DNA from: Cohnella sp. GbtcB17 | GTDB taxonomy: Bacteria > Bacillota > Bacilli > Paenibacillales > Paenibacillaceae | Direction: 5' to 3' | Assembly (NCBI RefSeq): GCF_019091135.1 | Contig: NZ_JAGXJW010000004.1 | Span: forward strand, 62,001-126,000 | DNA length: 64,000 bases | Shown here: positions 9,501-18,276 of the stretch, piece after piece | Layout of the letters: every line of letters begins with the position of its first letter | Numbering within the stretch: the first letter of the stretch is position 1 | The notes under the pieces: model-generated | What the model saw: the letters and a program-made list of their open reading frames with translations, nothing else | What the model was told of the DNA's origin: nothing | Database searches by the model: none | Position numbers and translations under genes: made by a program

Positions 9501-12500
9501 CAAGCTGGCACCCGGGAGTGTCGGGTCTTCTGCGATCGCCAAGGGAAGCGTAACGTTCGGCAAGCTGGCAGCGGACAGCGTGGATTCGGTGGCATTGGCA
9601 GACGGAAGCGTCACTGCAAGCAAACTTGCTGCAGGCAGCGTGAGCGAATCCGCACTGGCCGAAGGCAGCGTCACTTCGGGAAAACTCGCCGCGGGCAGCG
9701 TAAGCGCCGGAAATCTGGCGGCGGGCAGCGTCACCGCGGGTAAGCTGGCTGCTTGGAGCGTGGATTCCGCTTCCTTGGCGGACGGCAGCGTAATCGGCAG
9801 CAAACTGGCAGCAGGCAGCGTAAATGCTGCGAAGCTGCTCGACGGCAGCGTAAGCGAGGCGAAGCTGGCGGATGGAAGTGTGAGCGAAGGGAAGCTGGCA
9901 GAGGGCAGTGTAAGTGAGACGAAGCTGGCAGACGGCAGTGTAAGCGAGGAGAAGCTGACCGATGGCGCGGTGACGACGAGAAAGCTTGCCAAAGGCAGTG
10001 TGGACTCGGAGATCCTGGCGGATGGCAGCGTAAGCGAGACGAAGCTGGTGGACGGCAGTGTATGCGAGGCGAAGCTCGCCGAAGGCAGCGTGACGACGAG
10101 CAAGCTGGCTGAAGGCAGCGTGGACTCGGAGATCCTGGCGGATGGTAGCGTAAGCCGGTCGAAGCTGGCGGACGGTAGCGTAAGCGAGAAGAAGCTGGCG
10201 GACGGAAGTGTAAGCGAGGCGAAGCTCGCCGAAGGCAGCGTGACGACGAGCAAACTGGCTGAAGGCAGTGTGGACTCGGAGATCCTGGCGGATGGTAGCG
10301 TAAGCGAGAAGAAGCTGGCGGATGGAAGTGTAAGCGAGGCGAAGCTGGCCGACGGCGCGGTGACGACGAGCAAGCTGGCTAAAGGCAGCGTGACGATGAG
10401 CAAGTTGGCTGAAGGCAGCGTGGACTCGGAGAAGCTGGCCGATGGAAGTGTAAGCGAGGCGAAGCTGGCTGACGGCAGTGTGACGACGAGCAAACTGGCG
10501 GATGGCAGCGTAATTGAGGAGAAGCTGGCCGACGGCGCGGTGACGACGAGCAAGCTGGCCAAAGGCAGCGTGGACTCGGAGATCCTGGCGGATGGCAGTG
10601 TATGCGAGGCGAAGCTCGCCGAAGGCAGCGTGACGACGAGCAAACTGGCTAAAGGCAGCGTAGATGCTGCGATTCTGGCGGATGGCAGCGTAATTGAGGA
10701 GAAGCTGGCCGACGGCGTGGTGACGACAAGCAAGCTGGCTAAAGGCAGCGTAGACTCGGCGATTCTGGCGGATGGCAGCGTAAGCGAGAAGAAGCTGGCA
10801 GATGGCAGTGTAAGCGAGGCGAAGCTCACCGAAGGCAGCGTGACGACGAGCAAGCTGGCTAAAGGCAGCGTGGATGCTGCGATCCTGGCGGATGGCAGCG
10901 TAATTGAGGCGAAGCTGGCCGACGGCGCGGTGACGACAAGCAAGCTGGCTGAAGGCAGCGTGGAGTCGGCGATTCTGGCGGATGGCAGCGTAAGCGAGAA
11001 GAAGCTGGCAGATGGCAGTGTAAGCGAGGCGAAGCTCGCCGAAGGCAGCGTGACGACGAGCAAACTGGCTGAAGGTAGCGTAGACTCGGAGATCCTGGCG
11101 GATGGCAGTGTAAGCGAGACGAAGCTCGCCGAAGGCAGCGTGACGACGAGCAAACTGGCTAAAGGCAGCGTAGATGCTGCGATCCTGGCGGATGGCAGCG
11201 TAATAGAGGCGAAGCTGGCGGACGGCGCGGTGACGACAAGCAAGCTGGCTGAAGGCAGCGTGGAGTCGGCGATTCTGGCGGATGGCAGCGTAAGCGATGC
11301 GAAGCTCGCCGAAGGCAGCGTGACGACGAGCAAACTGGCTGAAGGTAGCGTGGATGCTGCGAAGCTGGCAGACGGCGCGGTGACGACAAGCAAGCTGGCT
11401 GAAGGAAGCGTAGGCACCGTCGCTTTAGCCGACGGCAGCATCACGCCGACGAAACTTGCCGTAGGATGTTTGGATGCATTTGCGTTGGCCGAAGGCGGAG
11501 TAACGGCCGACAAGCTGGCCGAAGGCAGTGTAACGGCCAACAAGCTTGCCGACGGCAGCGTAACAGCCGACAAGCTTGCCGAAGGCAGCGTAACAGCCGA
11601 CAAGCTTGCCGAAGGCAGCGTAACAGCCGACAAGCTGGCGAACGGCAGCGTAACGGCCGACAAGTTGGCCGAAGGCAGCGTAACAGCCGACAAGTTGGCC
11701 GAAGGCAGCGTAACAGCCGACAAGCTGGCGAACGGCAGCGTAACGGCCGACAAGTTGGCCGAAGGCAGCGTAACAGCCGACAAGTTGGCCGAAGGCAGCG
11801 TCAAGACGTCTGCGCTTGCGTTTTTCGCGGTCGGTACGAATCAATTGGAAAACAGCGCCGTCACCTTCGACAAGCTGGCAGCCGCGAGCGTCGGGTCGAT
11901 TCATATCGAGGAGCGGTCCGTAGACGGCGGCAAACTGGCCGAAGGCAGCGTTGATGCGGGACACATCTGTCAAGGTGCGATTTTGGCATACCACCTCGGC
12001 GAAGGAAGCGTCGAACGGGAGGCGCTGGGCGAATGGAGCGTGACCGCTAGCAAGCTGGAGCCGGGAGCGGTCGGCTACGAGCATCTGGCCGACGCCGCTG
12101 TCGGCGCACAAAAATTGCAAAGCGAGAGCGTGCAAAACGCTCATCTCGCGGCAGGCGCTGTTACGTTCGACAAGCTCTCGCCAGAGGTGGGCGGCCTGCT
12201 GACGGATTTGAACGGCGTGCTTCAGGCTCAGAAGCTTCAGCTCTCGCAACCGGAGAATCGGGTAGAGCAGCCTGCGCTGCCCATGCTTGCAGTTGCGGCA
12301 TCGGTTCCCGGTGTATCGCTTGCATTTGGTCATGTCGACTATTCGTTCGCAGGCCTCGAGGACCGGGTTGAGGTGTCTGTCTCGTTTGACGCTCCGTATG
12401 CGGACGATGCTTATGTCGTCTTTGCGATGGCCGACCACCCGGGCTGCATCTGTTCCCTGAAGGAGAAGTCGGCAGCGAAGTCGACGTTCGACGTCTGCCG

Positions 12501-12567
12501 CACGCGGCTTTCGCCGGTCTCGAAGGGCCGAATTCAATGGATGGCGGTCGGCAACAAGCAGAACTAA
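6568..12567 (+). CDS. Giant decapeptide-repeat protein, probable spore-surface filament
   Basis: A 1999-residue protein not assignable to a named gene. Residues 1-20 are lysine/arginine rich (KKKRPARK); 20-215 are polar and low in complexity; ~217-1875 consist of about 165 decapeptides of form G-[SA]-[VI]-x-x-x-[KH]-[LI]-[AT]-[DEP]. The last ~125 residues are a non-repetitive domain ending RIQWMAVG, which resembles the VxWxAIG end of tail-fibre or lectin-like head domains. No signal peptide, transmembrane segment or LPXTG is present. ATG 6568 follows GGAAGGAG; an upstream in-frame ATG at 6535 overlaps the promoter. Similar repeats occur in phage tail fibres, but no phage genes are nearby. Position next to spore-type glycosyltransferases and the SigK-like promoter suggest a glycosylated spore-surface fibre, analogous in layout to BclA. 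The role is inference. Confidence 0.75.
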   Translation: MKTSKSGKKKRPARKPLYFVDNPNQQELTWVEELRLEEKNKVGLHSAAVAEAPQPPAAAEEQPTVEKDSGMTAAAPFISKEAAQSFLKKSIDESQARRNVKHRPRVDGVHADFLTTDGVNDFVAADDLEGADKAGVDGDNKVHADEFVSVTEVAPSLTGGSKKENVEPVAVSSENVASPIEDTRTNDAPSAYFDREARYDRLLEQRLPGKPKPLVYTDDLADASVAESKLAPRAVRTSHIDSEAVTTAQLADYAVSQIKLADRSVSGQKIAQETITGEHLAKNAVSGQKLRDKSVTGDKLKDGSITSEKLADRIISGDKLAERSIEAKHLSLSIITSELLQEQSITSDKIKRGSVTTENLAHESVDTAKLADGAVTGTKIRDGAVGSAKIAAGAINPEHLTPGLILADHVANGTLQGKHIAAGAIGGDRLALGSVGADQLADGAVNGAKLAAQAVGPAHLAAGSVLADQLADGAVGTTHLADGAIRASKIADAAIRGSHIASGTIEAGHLVKRSIGSEQLAPGAVDTAAIQSNAVTADQLAEGVVGGRQLAIRSVSAHHLNDHVVTSLKLAPESVTTEKLADLSVAGAKLADGSVTAAKLGPGAVGRSAVAKGAIGGNELAEYAVRDVHLTANSVRRDAIQSGAVGPEQLAEGAVGHSKLAQDAVGSEQLRYGAVTGDAIAEGAVLGHHLTTDSVSADAIAAGSVSTEKLAELSVTAGKLANGAVEARHLTVGSVNESAIASGAVTSDKLSEGSVTREALAERAVGWAQLDVMSVGEAQLQTEAVKGIHLGRGAVSLRHLSSDMLKIAALAESRIDAERIEEAAVTAYHLRSNAVTAEKLAAGSVTSEKLADGIVNEDKLADGAVTSDKLADASVTSSSIADNAVGRGHLASGAVGPSQLDPVLLAAIAEAGAPIGTDRLQTNAVGTAQLQEGSVTSSKLANGSVGTSALAEGSVTADKLAVGSIESTALAENSVTSVKLAPGSVGSSAIAKGSVTFGKLAADSVDSVALADGSVTASKLAAGSVSESALAEGSVTSGKLAAGSVSAGNLAAGSVTAGKLAAWSVDSASLADGSVIGSKLAAGSVNAAKLLDGSVSEAKLADGSVSEGKLAEGSVSETKLADGSVSEEKLTDGAVTTRKLAKGSVDSEILADGSVSETKLVDGSVCEAKLAEGSVTTSKLAEGSVDSEILADGSVSRSKLADGSVSEKKLADGSVSEAKLAEGSVTTSKLAEGSVDSEILADGSVSEKKLADGSVSEAKLADGAVTTSKLAKGSVTMSKLAEGSVDSEKLADGSVSEAKLADGSVTTSKLADGSVIEEKLADGAVTTSKLAKGSVDSEILADGSVCEAKLAEGSVTTSKLAKGSVDAAILADGSVIEEKLADGVVTTSKLAKGSVDSAILADGSVSEKKLADGSVSEAKLTEGSVTTSKLAKGSVDAAILADGSVIEAKLADGAVTTSKLAEGSVESAILADGSVSEKKLADGSVSEAKLAEGSVTTSKLAEGSVDSEILADGSVSETKLAEGSVTTSKLAKGSVDAAILADGSVIEAKLADGAVTTSKLAEGSVESAILADGSVSDAKLAEGSVTTSKLAEGSVDAAKLADGAVTTSKLAEGSVGTVALADGSITPTKLAVGCLDAFALAEGGVTADKLAEGSVTANKLADGSVTADKLAEGSVTADKLAEGSVTADKLANGSVTADKLAEGSVTADKLAEGSVTADKLANGSVTADKLAEGSVTADKLAEGSVKTSALAFFAVGTNQLENSAVTFDKLAAASVGSIHIEERSVDGGKLAEGSVDAGHICQGAILAYHLGEGSVEREALGEWSVTASKLEPGAVGYEHLADAAVGAQKLQSESVQNAHLAAGAVTFDKLSPEVGGLLTDLNGVLQAQKLQLSQPENRVEQPALPMLAVAASVPGVSLAFGHVDYSFAGLEDRVEVSVSFDAPYADDAYVVFAMADHPGCICSLKEKSAAKSTFDVCRTRLSPVSKGRIQWMAVGNKQN
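7216..12192 (+). repeat. ~165 tandem 30-bp units encoding the decapeptide repeat
   Basis: The 30-bp periodicity is interrupted only near 8970-9010 and 9260-9310. Units before ~9350 are diverged. From ~9840 to 11410 they form higher-order blocks such as VTTSKLAEGS-VDSEILADGS-VSEKKLADGS. At 11490-11800 ten copies of VTADKLAEGS or close variants are almost identical and follow a 90-bp super-period (E, E, N variants). This indicates recent expansion toward the 3' part. Confidence 0.9.
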
Positions 12568-12581
12568 TGCGAAAAGGTTGT

Positions 12582-12619
12582 AAAGCCCTCGTCCCGCTTC
12601 CGGGCGGCGAGGGCTTTTT
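12582..12619 (+). terminator. Terminator of the giant repeat gene
   Basis: AAAGCCCTCG...CCCG-CTTC-CGGG...CGAGGGCTTTTT hairpin with a terminal T run, 15 bp past the stop. Confidence 0.85.
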
Positions 12620-12753
12620 CGGCGTTATTCCCGTTCTCTCTTTTTGCAGAAACGCGGTGCTCAGGCTACTGTCTCTCGTACAAGTGCCGTTGCGTAGGGA
12701 CACGTTGCACATATGATGTCCTGTACACTGCTGCCTGACAGGGGGGGGATTCG

Positions 12754-13680
12754 ATGAAACGCCGAACCGGCAGCGACAGATTCGCAAGTGTCAAGCGCGT
12801 CAAGCCGCCCGTCCGCCGAAAGCGGGCTCGATCCGCTCGCCGGGGTTGGGCGCCAGGCAGGGTTGAAGGAGACGCGGCGAAGCGTCCTCCGACGGTTGTT
12901 CGCGAGCATCCGAGCCGGACAGGCGCGGACGGAGAAGGCGCTCGGTGCTCGCCCGCAGTGTCGGTGATCATCCCGGTGATGAATGAGAGGCGGACGCTCG
13001 GGCGCGTCATTCGCGAGGCGTCTCGGGTTCATCCGAACACCGAAGTCATTTGCGTGCTGAACGGCTCCACCGACGGCTCTCTGGCCATCGCCAAGGCAAG
13101 CGGAGCGCGCGTTCTTGTGTACGACCGCCCCCTCGGTCATGACGTCGGCCGGGCTGTCGGCGCGCGGGAGGCGTCGGGCGATACGCTATTGTTCATTGAC
13201 GCCGATATGGTCATCCCGGCTGTCCTGTTGAGAGAATTCACGAGCGCGATCGAGCGGGGCACGGATATTGCCTTAAACGACTATTCGGGTCCGCGCATGC
13301 GGCCGGTCGTCCACAATGTCATTCTGGCGAAGCATGCGCTGAACGCGCTGCTGGGCAGGCCGGATCTTGAAGGTGCGTCGATGACCGCGGTGCCGCACGC
13401 GATCAGCCGGCGCGCATTGGCAGCCATTGGTGCGGAAGCGCTGGCGGTGCCGCCGCTCGCGATGACGAAGGCGCTGCATGCAGGATTGAGTGTCCGGCGG
13501 GTGCGTCATATCGATGTGGGTACGCTTAATCGGCCGAGGACGAAGCGCGAGCGATCAGGCTCGCTGGAGCCGCTCATCATCGGCGATCATCTTGAGGCGA
13601 TCGGCTGGTGGCTGAAGCGGGACGGCGCCGCCGGGCAGCCTCCGCAAGGCAACGACGGGCGCGAGGGTGACGGCCTATGA
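12754..13680 (+). CDS. GT2-family glycosyltransferase with basic N-terminal extension
   Basis: A 308-residue protein. Residues 1-35 are strongly basic (KRRTGSDR ... [12 protein letters not shown]). From residue ~68 a GT-A fold follows: [20 protein letters not shown] and the metal-binding DAD at 149-151 (LLFIDADMV), so catalysis is plausible. The C-terminal half ([20 protein letters not shown]) is shared with the next gene. ATG 12754 follows a run of G (AGGGGGGGG). A CATATGATG box at 12710-12718 could belong to a sporulation promoter. The stop overlaps the next start (ATGA at 13677-13680), so the two genes are coupled. Expected to transfer a sugar in the spore-surface glycan pathway; donor and acceptor unknown. 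Confidence 0.75.
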   Translation: MKRRTGSDRFASVKRVKPPVRRKRARSARRGWAPGRVEGDAAKRPPTVVREHPSRTGADGEGARCSPAVSVIIPVMNERRTLGRVIREASRVHPNTEVICVLNGSTDGSLAIAKASGARVLVYDRPLGHDVGRAVGAREASGDTLLFIDADMVIPAVLLREFTSAIERGTDIALNDYSGPRMRPVVHNVILAKHALNALLGRPDLEGASMTAVPHAISRRALAAIGAEALAVPPLAMTKALHAGLSVRRVRHIDVGTLNRPRTKRERSGSLEPLIIGDHLEAIGWWLKRDGAAGQPPQGNDGREGDGL

Positions 13681-14771
13681 AAAGGAAAACGGCCCGGAGG
13701 GGCATTCATTCCGTTCGCAATGGTGTACCGCGTCGGCGTCATGCCGCACGCGGAAGAAGGAATCGAAAAGTCGTCGGAAAAGCAGCAGCCTCTGTACGAA
13801 CGGAGGGCAATGCCGCCGCGCGCTGGCGGCGCGAAGGCGAGATGGACGGCGCAGCGTGGCGTTCGGCGCATCCGACAGGAACGGTCGAGGCGCTAGGAAG
13901 CTATGCGCAGCGTGCCTGGACGGAAAAGACAAGTCGGCAAGCGGCGGCAAGCGTCGCGGCTGCTCAGCGGCTGTACCGTTACGGGGCGGACTATGCGGAA
14001 GGAATTCGACGGGGCAGCGGCCTGGAGATGCACGATGAGCTGCTCCCGCTTCGCGGCTCAACTGCGGCCGTTCTGTACGCGGAAGGGCGCGCATCGCTGC
14101 TCCCGGCGGTGCTGTCCGAGCTCGAGCGTCTGCCGCTTCAGGAGATCGTCGTCGTGCTTGGCGCAGGCACTGAACGGGCGCTCGAGACGCTGCTGTCTCA
14201 TCCCCGAGTCGTGGCGGTCCATCATCCAGCGGGGTACGAGAATCCGCACGAGGCGCGCGCCGCAGGCGCCAGACTGACCGGCGCGGACACGGTGCTGTTC
14301 GTCGACGGCGCCAAGCCTTGCTCCGCAAGGCTGCTCGGCGAGCTGCTCATACTGGCGGATGCCGGTACGGATGTCGTGCTGAGCGACAGAACGACGCATG
14401 AGGGGGCGTTCGTTCGCAGAGGGTCCGCCTCCTGGCTGCGTGAGTTTCTCAACGTCTCCCTCGGCAGGCCCGATCTGCGCGCCGATGCGATCGGCGGCGT
14501 GCCCTTCGCCTTGTCGCGCCGGGCGATCCACGCAATCGGCGTCGAAGCGCTCGGGACGCCTGCAAGGGCGCAGGCTGCCGCGCTCGCAATGGGTTTGCGA
14601 ATAAAGGTTTGCGACGCCGTACCCTTCTCGGGCGAGCGGGATGTGCCGGGATCGGCAGGAAGCGGCCATATCGCGGCTTGGCGGGATTGCTTGTCGGCGC
14701 GCGGGGAGAGACTGGACTTCCCGGACAGCAAGCGCAATCGTCAGGCGATCGGAGGAGGGGGCTACGCATAG
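13677..14771 (+). CDS. Diverged GT2-like paralogue, DxD motif lost
   Basis: 364 residues. The basic N-terminus ([20 protein letters not shown]) is followed by a linker with Ala-rich sequence and [13 protein letters not shown], then a GT-A-like domain from ~125. Its C-terminal part [20 protein letters not shown] mirrors the preceding gene's [17 protein letters not shown], so the two are tandem paralogues. At the metal-binding position it reads FVDGAKP (D210-G-A) rather than DAD, and the N-terminal nucleotide-binding VIIP/NGSTDG motifs are replaced by AAVLYAEGR and VVLGAGT. Inference: catalytically impaired, perhaps a partner or scaffold for the active enzyme upstream, with which it is translationally coupled. 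It could alternatively use a metal-independent mechanism. Confidence 0.65.
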   Translation: MKRKTARRGIHSVRNGVPRRRHAARGRRNRKVVGKAAASVRTEGNAAARWRREGEMDGAAWRSAHPTGTVEALGSYAQRAWTEKTSRQAAASVAAAQRLYRYGADYAEGIRRGSGLEMHDELLPLRGSTAAVLYAEGRASLLPAVLSELERLPLQEIVVVLGAGTERALETLLSHPRVVAVHHPAGYENPHEARAAGARLTGADTVLFVDGAKPCSARLLGELLILADAGTDVVLSDRTTHEGAFVRRGSASWLREFLNVSLGRPDLRADAIGGVPFALSRRAIHAIGVEALGTPARAQAAALAMGLRIKVCDAVPFSGERDVPGSAGSGHIAAWRDCLSARGERLDFPDSKRNRQAIGGGGYA

Positions 14772-14926
14772 GACGGCGGTCGTCATGCTCGGCTTTTAAC
14801 GGTCCGGCAAGGCTAGGCGCTCGCGTTTAAGCGGTCAGTAGGGCTGGGCCGCTTCTCACGGCGTGTCGAAGGCGGTCTTCAACCGGACGAGCGCTCACAT
14901 GGCGATATTTTAAAGGAGGGGTGGCC

Positions 14927-15652
14927 TTGAAAGCCGTAATATTGGCAGGCGGCTCGGGAACGCGGCTGAAGCCGCTCACGTACTGGACGAACAAGCATTT
15001 GCTGCCCGTCGGCAGGTATCCGATGATCTGCTACGGTATCGCGAGGCTTCGCGAGGCAGGTGTCAGAGATATCGTGCTCGTGACGGGACGCGGCTCGGTC
15101 GGAGACTTCGTCGAAGTGCTGGGCAGCGGTCGGGATTGGGGCGTATCGATCGTATACCGGGTCCAGGAGGAAGCGGGCGGCATCGCGCAAGCGCTGGAGC
15201 TGGCACGCCCGATCTTGCACCCCGGCGAGAAGTTCGCGGTGCTGCTTGGAGACAATTTGTTTTCGGAGTCGGTTGCAGCTTACTTCGATGATTTTCAGCG
15301 TCAGCCGGACGGCGCGATGGTGCTTCTTTACCCGGTGGACGATCCGCGCAGGTTCGGCGTTCCCGAGATGGATGTGGCCGGGGGTAAAATCCTGCACATC
15401 GAAGAGAAGCCTGAGCACCCCGCTTCTTCATACTGCGTAACGGGCCTTTACATGTATCATACCGATGTGTTCGATATCATCGACGGGATCAAGCCCTCGC
15501 AGCGTGGCGAGCTGGAGATCACCGACGTGAACAATGCATACGCCCACGCGGGCAAGCTGACGTTCCGCGAGCTGTCGGGCTGGTGGAACGACGCGGGAAC
15601 CTTTGAGTCGCTCGAGGAAGCGAGCGGGAAGCTGAAGGGCGTCTTGCCGTGA
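14927..15652 (+). CDS. Glucose-1-phosphate thymidylyltransferase-like nucleotidyltransferase (RmlA/SpsI type)
   Basis: A 241-residue enzyme of the short RmlA group. The N-terminal signature GGSGTRLKPLT and LLPVGRYPMI, then LLGDNLF and IEEKPEHPASSYCVTGLY, match sugar-1-phosphate nucleotidyltransferases such as RmlA and B. subtilis spore coat SpsI. It should join dTTP (or UTP) and a hexose-1-phosphate to make an activated sugar. The start is TTG 14927, 7 nt after AAGGAGG; a GTG at 14921 is too close to that site. rmlB, rmlC and rmlD are not adjacent, so the downstream sugar is open. It is coupled to the next gene by a GTGA overlap. The ~150 bp before it shows no gene. Confidence 0.85.
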   Translation: MKAVILAGGSGTRLKPLTYWTNKHLLPVGRYPMICYGIARLREAGVRDIVLVTGRGSVGDFVEVLGSGRDWGVSIVYRVQEEAGGIAQALELARPILHPGEKFAVLLGDNLFSESVAAYFDDFQRQPDGAMVLLYPVDDPRRFGVPEMDVAGGKILHIEEKPEHPASSYCVTGLYMYHTDVFDIIDGIKPSQRGELEITDVNNAYAHAGKLTFRELSGWWNDAGTFESLEEASGKLKGVLP

Positions 15653-16653
15653 AAAGCCTCGTCCGCGGGCGAGGCGGAACGGCCTTGAAGCGGTCCAGGA
15701 CGGTTGCCCGCAGAGTCAGGCGGGGCGGCAAGCGCGGCGTCGGCACGCCCGGGAGCAAGGAACGGATGCGGCGAAAAAAGCCAAGGAAAGCGGCCCGCCT
15801 CGCAAACCCTGCTCCGCAACGGGATGATCAGGGTTACGCCCAAGGCTATCACGAGGGTCTGTACGACGGCGGCGAGCGCTTGCTTGAAGCCGCGCTGCCC
15901 GGTGATCGGATCGTGCCGGACATCTCGGTGGCCGAAGCGATCGCAGCCGGAATACCTCACGTGCTGACGCGAAGCATCCGGTTGATGGGGCCGGATGAGC
16001 TATGCGCGGAGATGGAGGCCGCGCTGGCGGCAGGCCGTCCCTGCAGCATCGTTCGCCTGGGCGACGGCGAGCTTCTTACGCTCGCTCAGGATACGCTGAA
16101 GCCGGCCGGGGAGATCGCTCGGGACAGCCCGTTTCTGTCCTACGCAGGCGTCGACGCGCCAGACGGCGAGGCCAGGGATACGCTCGCGGCCGCCGTCCGC
16201 AAGGCGACGATCGTCGGCGTGCCGCTGTCGCGCAGGCCGAACTACCAGCCGCTGTTGTTCGAAGGGCTCAGGCGCAACGGCGTATCTCTAGCGTCGCTGC
16301 GCCTCACGAGCTCGACGATCAATTACGCGCTGTACGAGTCGGGGCAACTGATGCGGATCGCCGCCGGCAAACGAATCGCGGTCGTGGGCAACAGCGCCGA
16401 GGCGCTGGCTCGTGCGCTGCTTGCGGCCGGTCTCGATGTCGTTCATATCGTCGCGCCGGTGAACGGCATCGGAGATGCTGCGGGCGCCGTGGAGAGGGCG
16501 GCGGCAGTGCCATTTGATCTCGCGCTCGTATCCGCGGGCGTCGCGGCGGTTCCGATCTGCGTCTGGCTTGCCGAGCGGACGGGCAAGGTCGCGTTCGACT
16601 TCGGCCATATGGCAGACCGGCTGGGCGGGACGTCAACGCCGGCGAACGCGTAG
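15649..16653 (+). CDS. GT-D-fold glycosyltransferase with basic and glycine-aromatic N-terminal tag
   Basis: 334 residues. Residues 1-55 are rich in Arg/Lys. Residues 62-74 are the tetrad repeat GYAQGYHEGLYDG, also seen at the N-termini of four other proteins in this region. From ~105 the chain matches the GT-D (formerly DUF1792) glycosyltransferase fold, with CSIVRLGDGELLTL carrying the D139-G-E141 metal site, and IVGVPLSRRPNY and a Rossmann-like RIAVVGNSAEALARALL later. GTG 15649 overlaps the upstream stop; no strong ribosome binding site is visible, so translation is probably coupled. GT-D enzymes are known mainly from glycosylation of serine-rich surface proteins; here a spore-surface acceptor is inferred. 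Confidence 0.78.
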   Translation: MKSLVRGRGGTALKRSRTVARRVRRGGKRGVGTPGSKERMRRKKPRKAARLANPAPQRDDQGYAQGYHEGLYDGGERLLEAALPGDRIVPDISVAEAIAAGIPHVLTRSIRLMGPDELCAEMEAALAAGRPCSIVRLGDGELLTLAQDTLKPAGEIARDSPFLSYAGVDAPDGEARDTLAAAVRKATIVGVPLSRRPNYQPLLFEGLRRNGVSLASLRLTSSTINYALYESGQLMRIAAGKRIAVVGNSAEALARALLAAGLDVVHIVAPVNGIGDAAGAVERAAAVPFDLALVSAGVAAVPICVWLAERTGKVAFDFGHMADRLGGTSTPANA

Positions 16654-16689
16654 CGTGCGGATGGCTCTCTTAGGAAGGAGTAGACGCGG

Positions 16690-18054
16690 ATGGTTAAAAA
16701 TCGAGCATCCCGCGGGGGCAGGCGGGTCGTCCAGCAGCGACCCAGGCGGCGCATTGCGGTCGCCAGGGCGGGCCCGGGCTTTCAGGACGGCTACGACAAC
16801 GGATATCGCGAAGGCGTACAGGCTGGACTTGCGAGCTACGACACGATTTTCGACGGCACAAGCATCATCATCCCTACCTACAACCAGCGGGTGCTGCTCG
16901 CCAAGTGCATCGACAGCATCGTCAGGCATACGGAGCCTGCCTACGAGATTATCGTCATCGACAACGGCTCGACCGACGGAACTGCCGAATACTTGGCAAG
17001 TCTCGGGGCGACCGTGAGGCATCGGGTGCTTGAACGGAATCTGGGTTTTGCGGGAGCCTGCAATACCGGGCTCATGATGGCGAAAGGCCGGACGTTGATG
17101 CTGCTGAACAACGATACGCTCGTCACCGACAATTGGCTGGAGAACCTGCTTGCCTGTCTGAATAGCGATCCGGACATCGGAATGGTAGGACCGGTGACGA
17201 ACTTTATCAGCGGAGAACAGCAGATCCCCGTACCTTACACCGACATTCACGACATGCAGTCGTTTGCTTCGCAATTTAACCGGCACGACCCCAGTCGCTG
17301 GCGGAATACCGATCGTCTCGTCGGCTTTTGCGTGCTGATGCAGCGCGACACCTTTCTCCGAATAGGCTATCTGGACGAAGGTTTCGAGCTCGGCAACTTC
17401 GAGGACGACGACTGGAACATTCGCGTACGGCTGCTCGGCAAGCGTCTTGCGATTGCGGGCGACACGTTTATCCATCACTTCGGAAGCGTCAGCATTCGGG
17501 CGCTCGGCGACGGCTTCCAGCGCGTGCATTCGGCAAACGAACGGTACTATCTGGATAAATGGCGGGGCTGGCAGCGGTGGACCGGCATCGTCGCTTCTGC
17601 TTCAGGCAAGGACGGGAATGCCGGTTCGCTGGGACTAAGCGAGCTGTTCCCGAGCGGGGTAGCTGTGCAGGTAGGCGAGCCCGACGTCTATTGGGTGGAA
17701 GGCGGCAAGCGCAGGCTCGTGACCGGCGTTCTGCCGATCGAAGCTGTCAAGCTCTCGCGCGTCGATCTGCGCCGATGGCCGATCGGAGATCCGATCGAAG
17801 CGCAGGAGGCGACCCGGCGGTGGCATGCAGGCATCGTGCCGGTCGAAGGAAAAGCGTGCGCGGTCGCGCTGCTTCCGGACGGTGCGGCTTATCATCTGGA
17901 GGGAGATACCGCCAGACCCTTGCTCGGTGCCGCCGCTCTGAAGAGCTGGAATCTTCATCTCAAGCCGATGGCGGAGGTGTCGGAGGCCGCTTTGACCGGA
18001 TGGCGCCGGGGCGCTCCGATCATCGCGCTTCCGAAGCTGCTTCAAGCTTTGTGA
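16690..18054 (+). CDS. GT2 glycosyltransferase with N-terminal tag and duplicated C-terminal domain
   Basis: 454 residues. Residues 1-30 are basic; 34-46 are the tag GYDNGYREGVQAG. Residues ~55-300 form a GT2 rhamnosyltransferase-like domain: SIIIPTYNQ, IVIDNGSTDGT, LLNNDT (Asp142) and GNFEDDDWNIRVRLLG as the acceptor-side ED motif. Residues ~331-454 hold two copies of a ~45-residue module (VYWVEGGKRRLVTG ... WPIGDPIEA; AYHLEGDTARPLLG ... WRRGAPI). This module recurs once in the GT4 enzyme at 29884. ATG 16690 follows AGGAAGGAG. It is the last gene before a terminator. Probably a spore-surface glycosyltransferase; the C-terminal repeats may bind glycan or anchor the enzyme. Confidence 0.8.
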   Translation: MVKNRASRGGRRVVQQRPRRRIAVARAGPGFQDGYDNGYREGVQAGLASYDTIFDGTSIIIPTYNQRVLLAKCIDSIVRHTEPAYEIIVIDNGSTDGTAEYLASLGATVRHRVLERNLGFAGACNTGLMMAKGRTLMLLNNDTLVTDNWLENLLACLNSDPDIGMVGPVTNFISGEQQIPVPYTDIHDMQSFASQFNRHDPSRWRNTDRLVGFCVLMQRDTFLRIGYLDEGFELGNFEDDDWNIRVRLLGKRLAIAGDTFIHHFGSVSIRALGDGFQRVHSANERYYLDKWRGWQRWTGIVASASGKDGNAGSLGLSELFPSGVAVQVGEPDVYWVEGGKRRLVTGVLPIEAVKLSRVDLRRWPIGDPIEAQEATRRWHAGIVPVEGKACAVALLPDGAAYHLEGDTARPLLGAAALKSWNLHLKPMAEVSEAALTGWRRGAPIIALPKLLQAL

Positions 18055-18073
18055 TACGTATAAAACACCCGAA

Positions 18074-18097
18074 GCGAGCCGATCCGGCTCGCTTTTT
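18074..18097 (+). terminator. Terminator after the GT2 gene
   Basis: GCGAGCC-GATCC-GGCTCGC hairpin followed by TTTTT. The following ~180 bp contains no gene; a CATAAGATG box lies at 18198-18206. Confidence 0.85.
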
Positions 18098-18276
18098 GCA
18101 CGGGCACAAAGCTCACAAGGGCGTCTTTTACCGCGCTGCGGAGGCTCGGATTTTATCGGCGGCATTCGATCTATGAGTGGCAAACGGGCAAGCGCCGCAT
18201 AAGATGTTGGAGGCATGAAGTCGCGCCGAAACGGCACTTACACGATCGCCACAAGCGGAGGCGGGGAGGCGGAACC

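Noticed and set aside
9261..11804. 847-codon open frame on the minus strand inside the giant repeat gene
   Set aside because: It is the antisense shadow of the 30-bp repeat: any frame lacking a stop in one unit stays open through all. No ribosome binding site, and it is wholly contained in the well-supported + strand gene.
6568..12567. Phage tail fibre as identity of the giant repeat protein
   Set aside because: The repeat type does occur in tail fibres, but no capsid, portal, tail, lysis or integrase genes lie within the window.
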